From Turritopsis dohrnii (lineage: Eukaryota; Cnidaria; Hydrozoa; Anthoathecata; Oceaniidae): a DNA stretch of 64,000 nt. Below, in pieces: positions 25,021 to 34,798 of this stretch (positions are counted from its first letter, which is position 1; each line of letters opens with the position of its first letter). The translations under genes and the position numbers were made by a program. A model generated the notes under the pieces. The model was not told the DNA's origin and ran no database searches. It was given only the letters and a program-made list of their open reading frames with translations. The stretch lies in NCBI GenBank assembly GCA_027922465.2, contig BQMF02000140.1, forward strand, positions 496,001-560,000. Direction: 5' to 3'.

Positions 25021-26640
25021 GAATGAAAATGAATGGAGATTTACTTTAAATGGAAATAGAGCTCAAGAAAAACTTGTTCTTACTTTCATATTATCTTAAA
25101 GAGCACTCAAAAATATAAAAAACAAGGTATTATTTTGTCTTCAAGAATTTTCTAAACACAGTTTTCTTGTTTTTCAATTTTTGTGACGCCACTAACGCAG
25201 CTGTGCTTCAACGGGTGTTTCTACATGTTCTAACAGAAGAACTTGATGTGTTATTGACATCATGAAAGCACTCTCTCTTTCAACACAGTGATTATTTATG
25301 CTCTTACAAAATCTTCTTATCAACCTTGAAGTAAGCCAATTTCACTTTTTTCTTTGTTATTCATTTCTTTGTAATTGTTCTTGCATTTAAAAAATTTTTT
25401 TTCCAAACCTCCATTTCCATTTAAACCAAGTCCAACAAGTTGGTTATGCACTTCTCAAACACCTTTGAAAAATTGGTTTACTAGGCAAAATAAATTACTG
25501 ATTTCTGTCCTGGCTCATCTTGTTAATGATCAATGCAAAATGCTGTTAGATTGCATCTACTTAGCTTTAAAAATCCTAACTTGAATCGCCCTAATGCGAT
25601 TAGAAGATAAAACAACCTTTTGAAAATCCATCGCAAGAATATGCAAAGCATCAGCGGATTCAATGAACACAGAACAGATCGTTGTTAAATCCACCGAATT
25701 CCAAATATACACAATGCACTAAACAGATAAAAAGATGAAGATAACAGGTAGAAAATCTCATATAAATAAAATTTAAAGGAAGGAAAGACGTGAAGCATAA
25801 CAATAAACAAAAAACAAAAGCACCTTCTCTCTATCCTTTTTCCTTTGAGCAGATGCGATAGTGATACTGTCACTATGCACACACAAACTACAACAGGAAA
25901 ACAATAATTAACAGCCACATCACAGTGATAAAAGTAAGCAAAACAAAGAAACAAACAAAGAAACAAACAAACCAGATAACAAATGATTGGTTCTCTTGAG
26001 GAGATTTCCTCCTAGAAAACTGCTGATTTTATTTTTCTCATTGCTTTTATAACAGTTCACTGTTTACTTTTAGAATATCCAGTGGACAAATTTGTCGAAT
26101 TCAATACAAAGGGGTATACAATTTGATAGGAATAATTATACAGACTATTTAACAAAATGCTCTTCATAAGAGACAATTCATACCTAGTGATCTTGTGTGA
26201 ATGCTTTCGATAAAACCTTTTGATGATGATTATTGGGGTAGGGGTGGATCTAGCCTAAACCTTCTTATTTTGCTCGACGGTTGAATTCTCACACGAATTT
26301 TTCAACTTTAAATTTTCTGGTCAAACTCTTATAAATTCACTCGATCCATTTTACCCAGGCCCTTTTTTTTCAAAAAATTTGACGCGGTCGAGTCAAACGG
26401 TCCAATCCGGTTTGCCCTCGGCTACACTCACTCGTCCCCAGTCTCTTCGTAGACCAATCACTACAGTGCGCATGTTCGACACTATTGTTCTCTAGCCCGA
26501 GTATTGTTTGTTACGACCAATCGGCAACGAGCTGACGTACAATGTTTATTTACTTTAGGTTATTTGCCGCGAGTCGATTGAAAAGTGTTAACAGCTGTCA
26601 ATCGATCAACACGAGCCGCAGCTCAGCTGCATACCACGTG
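25021..26640. other. Intergenic A+T-rich DNA, no gene recognised
   Basis: I find no convincing coding region. The hydrophobic minus-strand ORF at 25,685-25,966 lies over T-rich complement and matches nothing known to me. A short CAAA(G/C)AAA run sits near 25,945-25,970. The sequence turns more G+C-rich from about 26,390, just before the LINE. Confidence 0.5.
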
Positions 26641-26652
26641 ACACCTACAACT

Positions 26653-29398
26653 TCAGAAACCTGGTTAAAGAATGATAAAAATATGATTGACTATGTTCAA
26701 ATTCCAGGATATCAACTTGAATATAAAAACCGGGAAAACAGGAGAGGAGGCGGTATCGGAATTTATATCAGAGAATCAATCAAAGAATACAAAGTACGGA
26801 AAGATATCAATCGAATAGCTACAGACATTGAGCATCTCTGGATAGAGGTAAAGGGTAAGAATAGAAATCATTCGTATCTGCTCGACACAGTATACCAGCC
26901 AAACTCAGACATCGCTTCAAAAGAAATATGGCTGCAAACATTTGAGAGCATCCTGTCGCACATAAACAACATTTGGGACGGTCCTGTAATAATATGCGGT
27001 GATACAAACATAGATACCCTTTCTGAATCCTCAATCCGACAGTAATATATAGATCTATTGAACGTCTTTAACCTGACCAACGTTGTTACAAAACCTACAA
27101 GGCACGGAAAGAGCCTCATTTATCACCTAATAACAAACATACCAGGAAAAGTCACATTGACCGATGTCATCCCATGCAATACTGTCAGCGACCATGATTG
27201 CTCTTTTATGAATATAAACATAAAGACGACAAAATTTCAACCTCGACAAAAATCCATTAGAGACTACAAAAGTTTCAACTTTAGTGACTTTACATCAGAT
27301 TTTGCGCAGTTACCATTCAGCACCATCTACGCACTTGAAGATCCTAACGAACAATTAAGCGTTTTCAACTCCCTCATCCTGGAGTGCCTGAATGTGCATG
27401 CTCCTATCAAAACATGTAAAATGACTCGTCCACCTGCTCCATGGATGCGAGATCTCAAAATCACAACTCTACAAAAGGAGACTAAACAACATCGAGTAAA
27501 GGCCCGTCGAACTGGAAATGATGAAGAATGGAAGGAATACAGATCAACCAAAAGCAAACTAAAAATGGCGATAAAATCCACCAAGTCTCAGTTTTACAAA
27601 AAAGCATTCTCCTCTCGCAGACCAAAAGAGGTTTGGCAAACGATTCACCGAATTTTAAAACCAAATGATAAACCAATCACAGAATGTCCGGATGCCCTCA
27701 ACAAACACTATAACGGCGTCGCTGAAAGACTTACCGCCTCAAAACGCACCAACACAGAGGACCTGAAAGCGATGATCAACAAACTACCCCATCGGAATGA
27801 GAGTGCTTTCAAACTACAACATACAAGTTACAATGACGTAAGAAATGCACTCAATTCCATCAGAAGGGACTGTTCAACCGGCCATGATTCTATCCCGATA
27901 AACTTATTGAAACCTGTTAGTGAGTTTATAATCTCTCCACTGACCTTTATCATCAACAATTTTATTTTGTCCGAAACATTCCCACAATATTGGAAAGTCG
28001 CAAGGATCAGTCCTGTTCCAAAAGTTAACATCCCCTCCTCACCGAATGACTATCGGCCTATATCAGTTTTACCAGTGTTATCAAAAGTTTATGAGAAGGT
28101 AGTTCTTCAGCAACTGGTGTTTCATATCGACAATTTAATGTTATACAAGTCAACGCAACATGGGTTTCGAAGATCACACTCAACTACAAGCTGTCTGATG
28201 AAACTGAAAGATGACATCACAAACGCCATGAACAAAGGCGAAATAACAATTTCAGTTTTTGCTGATTACTCCAAAGCGTTCGATACGATAGACTTTAAGA
28301 GTCTTTTAATGAAGCTTTCAAACCTCAATCTTGACAAATCCTTTCTACACTGGATGGCAAATTATTTATCAGACCGCCAGCACTATGTTCAAATTGACAA
28401 CAGAAAGTCTTCGATGTTGACTGTTGTTTTTGGAGTACGGCAAGGATCCATTCTCGGTCCTGTCATCTTTAATTTATATGTATCAGACCTCTCAGAGCAA
28501 GTGAAATACACAAAAACATTACAATATGCTGATGACACCAAAATATATATTCACTCAAAACCAGATGAACTTGAAGCTAAAATTATCGAACTCTCACGAG
28601 ATATAGAAAACATCCGTAATTGGTCACATGATTCCAATCTTGTCTTCAACGAAAAGAAAACAAAAACAATGCTTTTCTACAAAAACCAGCTGTACAGACA
28701 TCACAAAAAGGAACTTGATTCAGTTGCTATCAAATGTGGTGGTATTACTCTCGGAAGAACGGAATCAATGAAAGTTCTCGGAATTACTTTCAATGAACAC
28801 CTGGACTCGACAAGCCACATCAATAAAGTGGCAATCGAATGCTTCTCTACATTGCGAACGCTTAAATTATTAAAACGACTTCTTCCATTCAAGATACGGA
28901 AAGAACTTGTTCAAACGCTAATATTGTCAAAGCTTGACTATGGAAATATCGTCTTTAATCCGATACCTAAAGCCCTTCAATCACGGTTGCAAAACGTTAT
29001 GAACGCTGCCGCCACGGTTGCAAAAAGTTATGAACGCTGCCGCCGGATTTGTATGGAACAGATATTCGAAAGTACACGACTGCATAAAACTCTCATGGCT
29101 CCCTATTGAGGAGCGTCTCGAATATTCTGCCGCTGTTGCGAGCTTTAAAGCTGTTTTTGAAATAGTTCCTGCAAACATGCAACTACAACTTGCAAAGGAT
29201 ACAAGGGCTCTCAGAAGTAATCGTAAAAATATCGGCCCTATGATTCAAAGAAGCAATGTCATCAATTCCTACAGTAATACCGTCGCTCAAACTTTTAACA
29301 GTTTGCCGAAACCAATTCGTGAATCAGAAAGTTGGCACAGTTTTAAAACGAAAACGTTTACATACCTAATGGACAAAGCAATTGCACGTACTTTATAG
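26653..29398 (+). pseudogene. LINE ORF2 remnant: endonuclease and reverse transcriptase
   Basis: The endonuclease shows SETWL, GGGIGIYI, CGDTNID and SDHD. The position where the family usually has a conserved Asp-His reads Tyr-His (LIYHLITN), which would damage the active site. An in-frame TAA at 27,043-27,045 splits the frame, which resumes in the same register. Reverse transcriptase motifs are intact: YRPISVLPVLSKVYE, FADYSKAFDTID, GVRQGSILGP and YADDTKI. A 31-bp tandem duplication at 28,982-29,043 shifts the frame, and the C-terminal part continues to 29,398 in the next frame. The element is not autonomous. Confidence 0.85.
28982..29043 (+). repeat. 31-bp tandem duplication causing frameshift
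   Basis: CACGGTTGCAAAA...GCTGCCGC occurs twice in succession (28,982-29,012 and 29,013-29,043) with one mismatch. Because 31 is not a multiple of three, it moves the reverse transcriptase frame by one. The downstream frame matches the expected C-terminal continuation, so this is the inactivating event there. Confidence 0.9.
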
Positions 29399-29414
29399 AT
29401 ATTTTTATATATAT

Positions 29415-29452
<38 letters not shown>

Positions 29453-29559
29453 GTAAATACATTTAACATACACCACATACAAATTTCTAGGAGAAGAACC
29501 ATGTAGCAAAAAATGGAGCTAGAAATAAATCGGTTATTATTATAATTATTATTATTATT

Positions 29560-29824
29560 ACTTGTACACTTCGTTCGACGAGCGCCATTCGCTAGTCGCC
29601 AGGCTACCATTGTCGGTCGCTCCCAGCCTATCACAAGCCGTGGGAAACTCGCCTCAGGCCACGCGCAAATGACTATCGGCTAACGGTTACGTGGCAAAAG
29701 GTTTAAGACGTTACACTTACCTGTAGGTCTTACACATATGAATGACGTATATTGTTGGATATGGATATATTGACAATGACATGTCAGCGTTGCATTTATA
29801 AGAAAAAATAACAGTTGCATAACT
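29560..29824. other. Short spacer between LINE and small-ORF island
   Basis: G+C content rises at 29,575-29,700 (CGAGCGCCATTCGCTAGTCG and following), with no ORF or recognised repeat. It is the junction between the LINE tail and the island of co-oriented minus-strand ORFs. Confidence 0.4.
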
Positions 29825-30412
29825 TTATTTAAATCGTTGTATTAATGCATTTGCCTTCGTAGAATAAATATTACACGCACAATGTTTCAGCTCTTTACAA
29901 CAATACCCACACGCAAAGACGCACGTGCAGTTTAATGGACAATTACATAGAAACTGACGCTCATCTCCACATACTACTTCTCGACATTGCCCGCATATGA
30001 AACAGTACGTAAACGTTTCCAAATCCTCGTTGTCTATTCCGTCTTTGTTGTGGAATTGTACGAAATACCAAATTCGGTTTTTCTTATGCAAGCTTTTCAT
30101 TTTCATAACCTTTTCGTCGCATTCCAAGCACCCATACACGTGTGTACATGCCGCGTCACAACACTCTGTCTTATCAGGTGTTTCTAATTTATTCAAAAAA
30201 GTGTCTTTTTTACAATCGACACACATGAACGAGCATTCGCAAAACATTTTATAACATCCCACGCAGTAATAATTGTTATTTTGATATTGATACGAAATTT
30301 GTTTACACTGTCCACACCAAATTTGTTCCTTACCAAAAACTACAGTATTATGTTGTAATTTTCTTTTCAACCACACGTGATGTTGACTCATTGTTTGTTT
30401 TTTAAAATCCAT
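29825..30412 (-). CDS. Cys-rich multi-zinc-ribbon protein, 195 aa (island ORF F)
   Basis: An intact ATG-to-stop frame has many Cys pairs: CGQC, CVGC, CVDC, CLEC, CGQC, then CNC, CTC and CGYCC toward the C-terminus. This suggests several zinc-binding knuckles. The product has no signal peptide or membrane segment and ends with a basic tail. The start overlaps the end of the upstream ORF E by 11 nt, a compact intronless arrangement. I recognise no family. Possibilities are a viral or virus-derived protein, or an uncharacterised mobile-element protein. Confidence 0.55.
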   Translation of the reverse strand: MDFKKQTMSQHHVWLKRKLQHNTVVFGKEQIWCGQCKQISYQYQNNNYYCVGCYKMFCECSFMCVDCKKDTFLNKLETPDKTECCDAACTHVYGCLECDEKVMKMKSLHKKNRIWYFVQFHNKDGIDNEDLETFTYCFICGQCREVVCGDERQFLCNCPLNCTCVFACGYCCKELKHCACNIYSTKANALIQRFK

Positions 30413-30866
30413 ATAATTGTATTTCGTCTAGTAAATGATTGACATATGCTATGTTATTATATTTATTCATCGGTGAAAAAAGTAGTTTAAAACGTATTTC
30501 GTTTTTTACAGTGTTTGCACAGTAACCTCCTCCTCTGTAATGATAAACAAATTTACTGTTGCAATAAGAACAGTAACACGCTGCACACAGTATTTCTTCT
30601 TCTAAGCAATCATCTGATAACGCTTCATTGCAAACGTGACACACTTTTTTACCCTGTTCGTTAACATAGAAACTGCATTCGTATCGTTGACGTTTCAACT
30701 CTTTTTCTTTTTCATCATCTTCATCAACAACAACAAATTTATTCACATTATTTTTCATTATTTCATTTTCAAAATTATTCACATCATCATTATCTTCATA
30801 GTTTTCTTTTTTCGATTCATCATCAACAACAACAACATTATCAATTTTATTCACATTATTTCCCAT
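30402..30866 (-). CDS. Acidic, Asn-rich protein with C-terminal zinc-binding motifs, 154 aa (island ORF E)
   Basis: I chose the ATG at 30,866 because the longer open frame begins at a non-ATG codon. The N-terminal ~70 residues are low-complexity Asp/Glu/Asn/Val. A basic KELKRQR stretch follows, then CHVC, CAAC and CSYC pairs. The stop overlaps the start of ORF F by 11 nt. The design of an acidic tail plus zinc ribbon, repeated in its neighbours, is distinctive, but I cannot assign a function. Confidence 0.5.
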   Translation of the reverse strand: MGNNVNKIDNVVVVDDESKKENYEDNDDVNNFENEIMKNNVNKFVVVDEDDEKEKELKRQRYECSFYVNEQGKKVCHVCNEALSDDCLEEEILCAACYCSYCNSKFVYHYRGGGYCANTVKNEIRFKLLFSPMNKYNNIAYVNHLLDEIQLYGF

Positions 30867-30966
30867 ATTATTATTGTATAAACAGAGAAAAAAGTGAGAC
30901 AATATAATAATAAGAAGAATTATTTATTTATGAATTGGTCACAATTGTTACATTCATTATCACTAT

Positions 30967-31200
30967 TTAAGAATTCTTGACATTATTTACACAAAAAACA
31001 GCATGACCATTACACATACGACACCGTACATAACCGTCACGATCTGTCCACCAACGTTGGTTGTAGATATGGTTGACTATTTCTTCAAATCGCGTAACAA
31101 ACTCGAGAACCTGCTCATAATTTTCGTCATTGACTAGTTGCGACTGTTGTTGTTGAATTTGTTGTTGAAGTTGTCTTTTTTTCCGCTGATGCTGATTCAT
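30967..31200 (-). CDS. Small Gln-rich protein with CRMC motif, 77 aa (island ORF D)
   Basis: ATG at 31,200 is followed by a basic then Gln-rich stretch (KKRQLQQQIQQQQSQ, likely coiled coil). The C-terminus has a CRMC pair and a later single Cys. It lies 51 nt after ORF C and 100 nt before ORF E, all on one strand. It is unrecognised and short, so confidence rests on the shared theme and spacing. Confidence 0.4.
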   Translation of the reverse strand: MNQHQRKKRQLQQQIQQQQSQLVNDENYEQVLEFVTRFEEIVNHIYNQRWWTDRDGYVRCRMCNGHAVFCVNNVKNS

Positions 31201-31251
31201 TTTTGTTGTTATGAGGTTTCGTTAAATACTGAATGTGCATGTGTACTGTTT

Positions 31252-31586
31252 TCACCAAGTCGTTACTTTATAGTCGAGGTATTTGTTCAACCTGAACCAT
31301 TTTATTTGTTTTAAAATATCTCGACTGATCATAATGTATTGGTTGACGTTGTCGTTCCATTGACACACTTTACATAAGTATAATTTGTTACTATTAGTAA
31401 TTCTTGTTAAAGCATAACTATCGCAAGAATATTGTAAGATTTTTGGTTTTAAAATATCGTGACACGTGTTACAAATGAATACACATCATACACTCTAATC
31501 ATTAACAATGTTTTGAAAAATTTATGATATAAACTCATGTGATACCAGTCGTCGTCATCGTCATTCATTTTTTTCCAATCTCCCAT
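31252..31586 (-). pseudogene. Zinc-ribbon ORF C, broken by a frameshift
   Basis: The ATG at 31,586-31,584 shares its first base with the TAA of ORF B (TAATG). The first ~30 codons are Asp-rich (MGDWKKMNDDDDD). Near 31,480-31,495 the frame must shift to continue into a stretch with CNTC and CKVC pairs that ends at TGA 31,252-31,254. The total of 335 nt is not a multiple of three, consistent with a single indel. The four-Cys layout resembles a zinc ribbon. Family unknown. Confidence 0.45.
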
Positions 31587-31842
31587 TATTTTTCGTGTTT
31601 GTTGACGCTTATTATTGCTGGTTCTTTAAAACACATTCGTTTTACAAACTCCAAAATGTATTTCAATTCTTTCGTTATTCTGTAACGTTGCAGTTTGTCG
31701 ACCAGTTCTTCTATACTAGCAAATGGATATTTCGTTTGTATGATTGTAAACAAAACGGTGACTTTCTTTACTCCTTTTTCCGAGTGGTTGACAATTTCGC
31801 ACGTGGTTCGTGGTAGTTGGTATTATTAAAATTTTTATACAT
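31586..31842 (-). pseudogene. ORF B, small broken ORF
   Basis: The ATG at 31,842-31,840 overlaps the stop of ORF A by 8 nt. The opening frame stops within ~24 codons, but a neighbouring frame is open for about 75 codons to TAA 31,586-31,588 (ending VNKHEK). The 257-nt span requires one frameshift. The open part is helical-looking (KYPFASIEELVDKLQRY) and I cannot assign it. The overlap geometry on both sides supports it having been a gene. Confidence 0.4.
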
Positions 31843-32242
31843 TTTTTTCACTCTCCTCCGCACTTGTTGTTTTATCATCATTGTCGCTATCGTCAAATTC
31901 AAAATCAATATTCGTATTGTTATTGATAGGTTGAGCTAAAAATTCCCCTTTTATGTTAAAGTCGTCGACAAATAGTTGACAGCGTGAATCGTTCCGCGAC
32001 CTTGCCCTGTCACTACCAGCGTCGTATAGTATTCGTAAGATTTTCTTAAATGTTTCAGCACTGAACTTTACATCGTCAACATACTTCGCCGTATTTAACG
32101 GGTTAAATATTTCGTAGTACATCATTAATTGAAGAATTACGTAAGGCCGCGAATACACACACAGGAAAAACAAATAATTGGATTTCTCTGTTAGAAACAC
32201 TTGTATTTCATTTTCATAATAAAACTTGAACTTGTGTTTCAT
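31835..32242 (-). CDS. Unrecognised 135-aa protein (island ORF A)
   Basis: An intact frame starts at ATG 32,242. The N-terminus is Lys/Tyr/Phe-rich, a middle part contains KYVDDVKFSAETFKKILRIL, and the C-terminus is strongly acidic (EFDDSDNDD). A 26-nt stretch (32,126-32,151) is an exact inverted match to part of the palindrome at 32,321-32,445. Either the ORF includes a piece of that repeat, or the repeat picked up this piece. It is the first of six co-oriented ORFs. Function unknown. Confidence 0.45.
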   Translation of the reverse strand: MKHKFKFYYENEIQVFLTEKSNYLFFLCVYSRPYVILQLMMYYEIFNPLNTAKYVDDVKFSAETFKKILRILYDAGSDRARSRNDSRCQLFVDDFNIKGEFLAQPINNNTNIDFEFDDSDNDDKTTSAEESEKNV

Positions 32243-32320
32243 TTACTTGTACTTCGGACCTGTAATAAAGAAAACAGAGAAAATATGTTATTCTTATTGA
32301 ACTGGGCTGGAGGGTGGGAC

Positions 32321-32445
32321 AATATTAGACCGTACTTCGATTTTATTCATAAAATCTGAATTACATTGCGGCCGCTTCGCGGCCTTACGTAATTCTTCAA
32401 TTTTATTTCATAAAATCTCCGTACTCTCTAATATTGGGTAATCGA
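32321..32445. mobile_element. Short imperfect palindrome, foldback or MITE-like
   Basis: The ends CAATATTAG and CTAATATTG are inverted, and the arms pair through ATTTTATTTCATAAAATCT-type sequence. The centre is a tight GGCCGC-TTC-GCGGCC hairpin. No clear target duplication was found. The right inner arm matches 32,126-32,151 exactly in reverse. It may be a stand-alone foldback element or part of a DIRS terminus. Confidence 0.6.
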
Positions 32446-32525
32446 GACTAATCTCGTTCATAATGGAACTCAGCCTCCAACGCGTCCTCAGTTCAAAGCC
32501 TCAGTTATCTTATTTATCTACTAAT

Positions 32526-33197
32526 TCAACTATTTTTCTTTAAAACAGCTGAATGGAAATCAATCTCATCCTTTTTTATCGGTTTATTGTAGTGTCTTTG
32601 CCACGTTGTGCTATTGGACCATTGACCTCTTTTAAGAATAGTTTCCAATAACAACCCTACAACACTTGCCTTTGATGTTGCTGCTGATCGACATGAATGG
32701 GCTGTAAATTTTGATGTGTCAATACCTGCTAACCTTAGTATGCGTTTTACCCATCCCGCAATAGTAGATTTCACAACCTCTTTGTGTGGTCGGAGATGAC
32801 TTAATAATAGTTGAGTTTGACCTTGCTTCCGCCATCCAGCGGTCCTTTTCAGGTAGTTGTCTAAGGTTGAAACCACACATAAATTATTCCGTTCCTTAAA
32901 TTCAAAAAACTCTAACATAGGTGGACTTTTCCCTTTTCTCCAGCTCTTAGTGAGTTTGGAAAAATAACACTGATAAGATGTAAGGGTTCTTACCATATAT
33001 CTTGTATCTAAGAAAACAATCTCATGGCATCTACCTGCCGATGTCAAGAACAACAAGATTGTCAATTTCAAATTCAACATTCGATCAGATAGTTCTGAAT
33101 CTGGTGTAAGTGTCTGTATGTAAACTAACACTTGCTCTACATCCCATATAAATGCATGTTTTGGTTTTGGAAGGTTAAGATTAAATACACCTGACAT
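32526..33197 (-). pseudogene. DIRS-like tyrosine recombinase, catalytic part
   Basis: This open frame of 223 codons has the recombinase signature: an Arg in SAGRCHEI, HSCR (His-x-x-Arg), GQWSNSTTW and a terminal Tyr in RHYNKP. The N-terminal SAM-like half (SNANYESSWRKWTSWC to HRSAISAFHEK) lies upstream at about 33,290-33,480 in the 33,271-33,876 frame. It is separated by stops caused by a 21-bp and an 11-bp duplication at 33,217-33,278. The catalytic block looks intact, but the gene is broken. Confidence 0.8.
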
Positions 33198-33270
33198 CAG
33201 TTCGCAAACTTTTAAATGTTGACCAACTGGTTTATTATGTTGACCAACTGGTTTATCATTTACTTTTCAT

Positions 33271-34253
33271 TTACTTTTCATGAAATGCTGAGATTGCTGA
33301 ACGGTGAGAATTCACAGTAGAGTACTCATAATTGAGTTCAAAAAGGTGGGCCAAGTAATCAAGGACATAATTCACATTACACGAAAATGGATTAACTTTC
33401 TGTTCACAACACCAGCTAGTCCACTTTCGCCAGGACGATTCGTAATTTGCATTTGAACCTTTTCGTCTGGCATTAATGATAAGTCCGGCAGCCCTCTCTG
33501 AAATTCCCTCACTAGCCATGGTATCCCTGAAATACTCCATGCCACTAGCCTTAGGGTGCAATTCTGCACCAATGGATGAACCTGACCTTGTGGGTTTGTG
33601 AATAGCCTTGGATTCTGGGGTAACAGAATTGGTTTCTTTACACTCAGACCTAGAAGTTGGCTGTACCATGGTTGTGTTTGCCAATCTGGGGTTATTAAGA
33701 TCATGTGAATTTTTTCCTCTCTCACTTTTCGTGTCACCCTCTCTATCAAAGAGAAAGGGGGAAATGCGTAAGGGTATAGGTTTCTCCAGGTCTGTTGGAA
33801 TGCATCTGTTGCTTTGCTCAATGGGTCTGGTTTCCAGGCCATGTATGCTGGTATTTGGTGACATGCCTTGACGCAAAAAGATCTATGTCCGGGGTTCCTA
33901 ATATTTGACACACATTTCGGAATATCTGAGGTAAAAGCAGCCATCCGCCTGAGTCCTGGAAGTGCCTTGAAGCCTGATCTGCCTTCACATTGAGAACTCC
34001 AGGAAGGTGTTCGGCAGTAATTGTGATCTCTTTGTCTAAAAGCAGACTCCATATTTCCTTTGTTATTTTCATCAATTGCAAATTCCGTGTCCCACCCATT
34101 TTTATCAGATAACTTAGGGCTGTCATGTTGTCCATTTGAATATGGACATATTTTAAAAGGAGAGCTAATTGTACTGCTTTCAACTCCAGAATATTTATGT
34201 GTTGGGATGATTCTACTTGATTCCACTGCCCTCCTATCGATCTGCCCTGGCAA
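33271..34253 (-). pseudogene. DIRS-like RNase H and connecting region, frameshifted
   Basis: One frame (33,818-34,183) carries an RNase H-like pattern: MDNMTALSYL, AEHLPGVLNVKAD, and DIDLFASR. The homologous continuation (YMAWKPDPLSKATDAF, AFPPFSL) is in another frame, so a frameshift lies near 33,840. A further shift near 33,480 leads into the recombinase N-terminus. These motifs are characteristic of DIRS/Ngaro-type Pol proteins. Confidence 0.75.
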
Positions 34254-34256
34254 TAG

Positions 34257-34301
<45 letters not shown>

Positions 34302-34308
34302 CCCCCCC
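34257..34308. repeat. Poly-C tract, 42 C, then T, then 9 C
   Basis: This long homopolymer marks the truncated edge of the DIRS remnant. The proline-rich ORFs across it are artefacts. Its true length is uncertain in any assembly. Confidence 0.85.
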
Positions 34309-34431
34309 GAAAAATAATGCGAAAAATAATCGAGGGGGTTGTTTATATATATACGCTCATTTGGCGGAATTATATAAGAAAAACACGTGCAATCGAAAAC
34401 TTTCAGAGAACTTAGACATTGAGACTCGTAA

Positions 34432-34749
34432 AAGTTTGGACAAATACAAACCTTTGCATATCATCTAAAAGCAAATAGGAGTGCCAAATGCGCATCACCA
34501 CGCTGTAAAAAGATTATATCAAAAGGTACAGAATGTTTCGTAGTGGATGGTGCCTTAACCGTTCCTTATGCAAGCAACCGCTCTGTTGAACAGAAATTCT
34601 ATTTCTGTGTTAAAGAATTCTGCTTCAAAAACGTTCCTTCCTGGTCAGACATTGCAATTCCAAGTACTTTCGTATCTTTGGGAAATGTTACTGTAGAGGA
34701 CTGTGAACGAATTGCAAAAGAATGCAATTTAACGTATCAATCACAATAG
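34432..34749 (+). pseudogene. Exon-like fragment with zinc-binding Cys pairs
   Basis: The frame is open for about 105 codons to TAG 34,747-34,749 with no good ATG at its start. It encodes KCASPRCKK, a later Cys, and FYFCVKEFC, giving two C-x4-C pairs. Composition is protein-like, and it may be a terminal exon of a host or transposon gene. I do not recognise the family. It converges on the minus-strand exon at 34,799-35,202. Confidence 0.35.
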
Positions 34750-34798
34750 CTTTTATATAGTTACTCTTAGGTTGGTCAACTTTGTTACCGCTCTTTTT

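Larger units (their letters stand above)
26641..29559 (+). mobile_element. 5'-truncated CR1/L2-like LINE
   Basis: The order is partial endonuclease, reverse transcriptase, C-terminal region, A-run (29,421-29,448) and an untranslated tail ending in an ATT microsatellite (about 29,530-29,559), typical of CR1/L2-type elements. The recognisable coding begins abruptly at SETWL, so the 5' end of the endonuclease is missing. No target duplication was found, as expected for this clade. Clade assignment is from memory of motif style and is moderate. Confidence 0.8.
32526..34256 (-). mobile_element. Truncated DIRS-like retrotransposon remnant
   Basis: Minus-strand coding order is RNase H-like region, connecting region, then tyrosine recombinase, as in DIRS elements. 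The reverse transcriptase expected upstream is absent because the element stops at the poly-C tract (34,257). DIRS elements integrate with a tyrosine recombinase rather than a DDE integrase, which fits the domain seen. Target duplications are not expected. Confidence 0.8.

Noticed and set aside
25685..25966. Hydrophobic 93-aa minus-strand ORF
   Set aside because: Composition is explained by T-rich complement; no recognisable domain.
30636..30881. Plus-strand Ile/Phe-rich ORF
   Set aside because: It is antisense to the Asp/Asn-rich part of the minus-strand 154-aa ORF, whose codon pattern generates it.
34060..34468. Proline-rich ORFs crossing the poly-C tract
   Set aside because: They are translations of the homopolymer and of antisense DIRS sequence.
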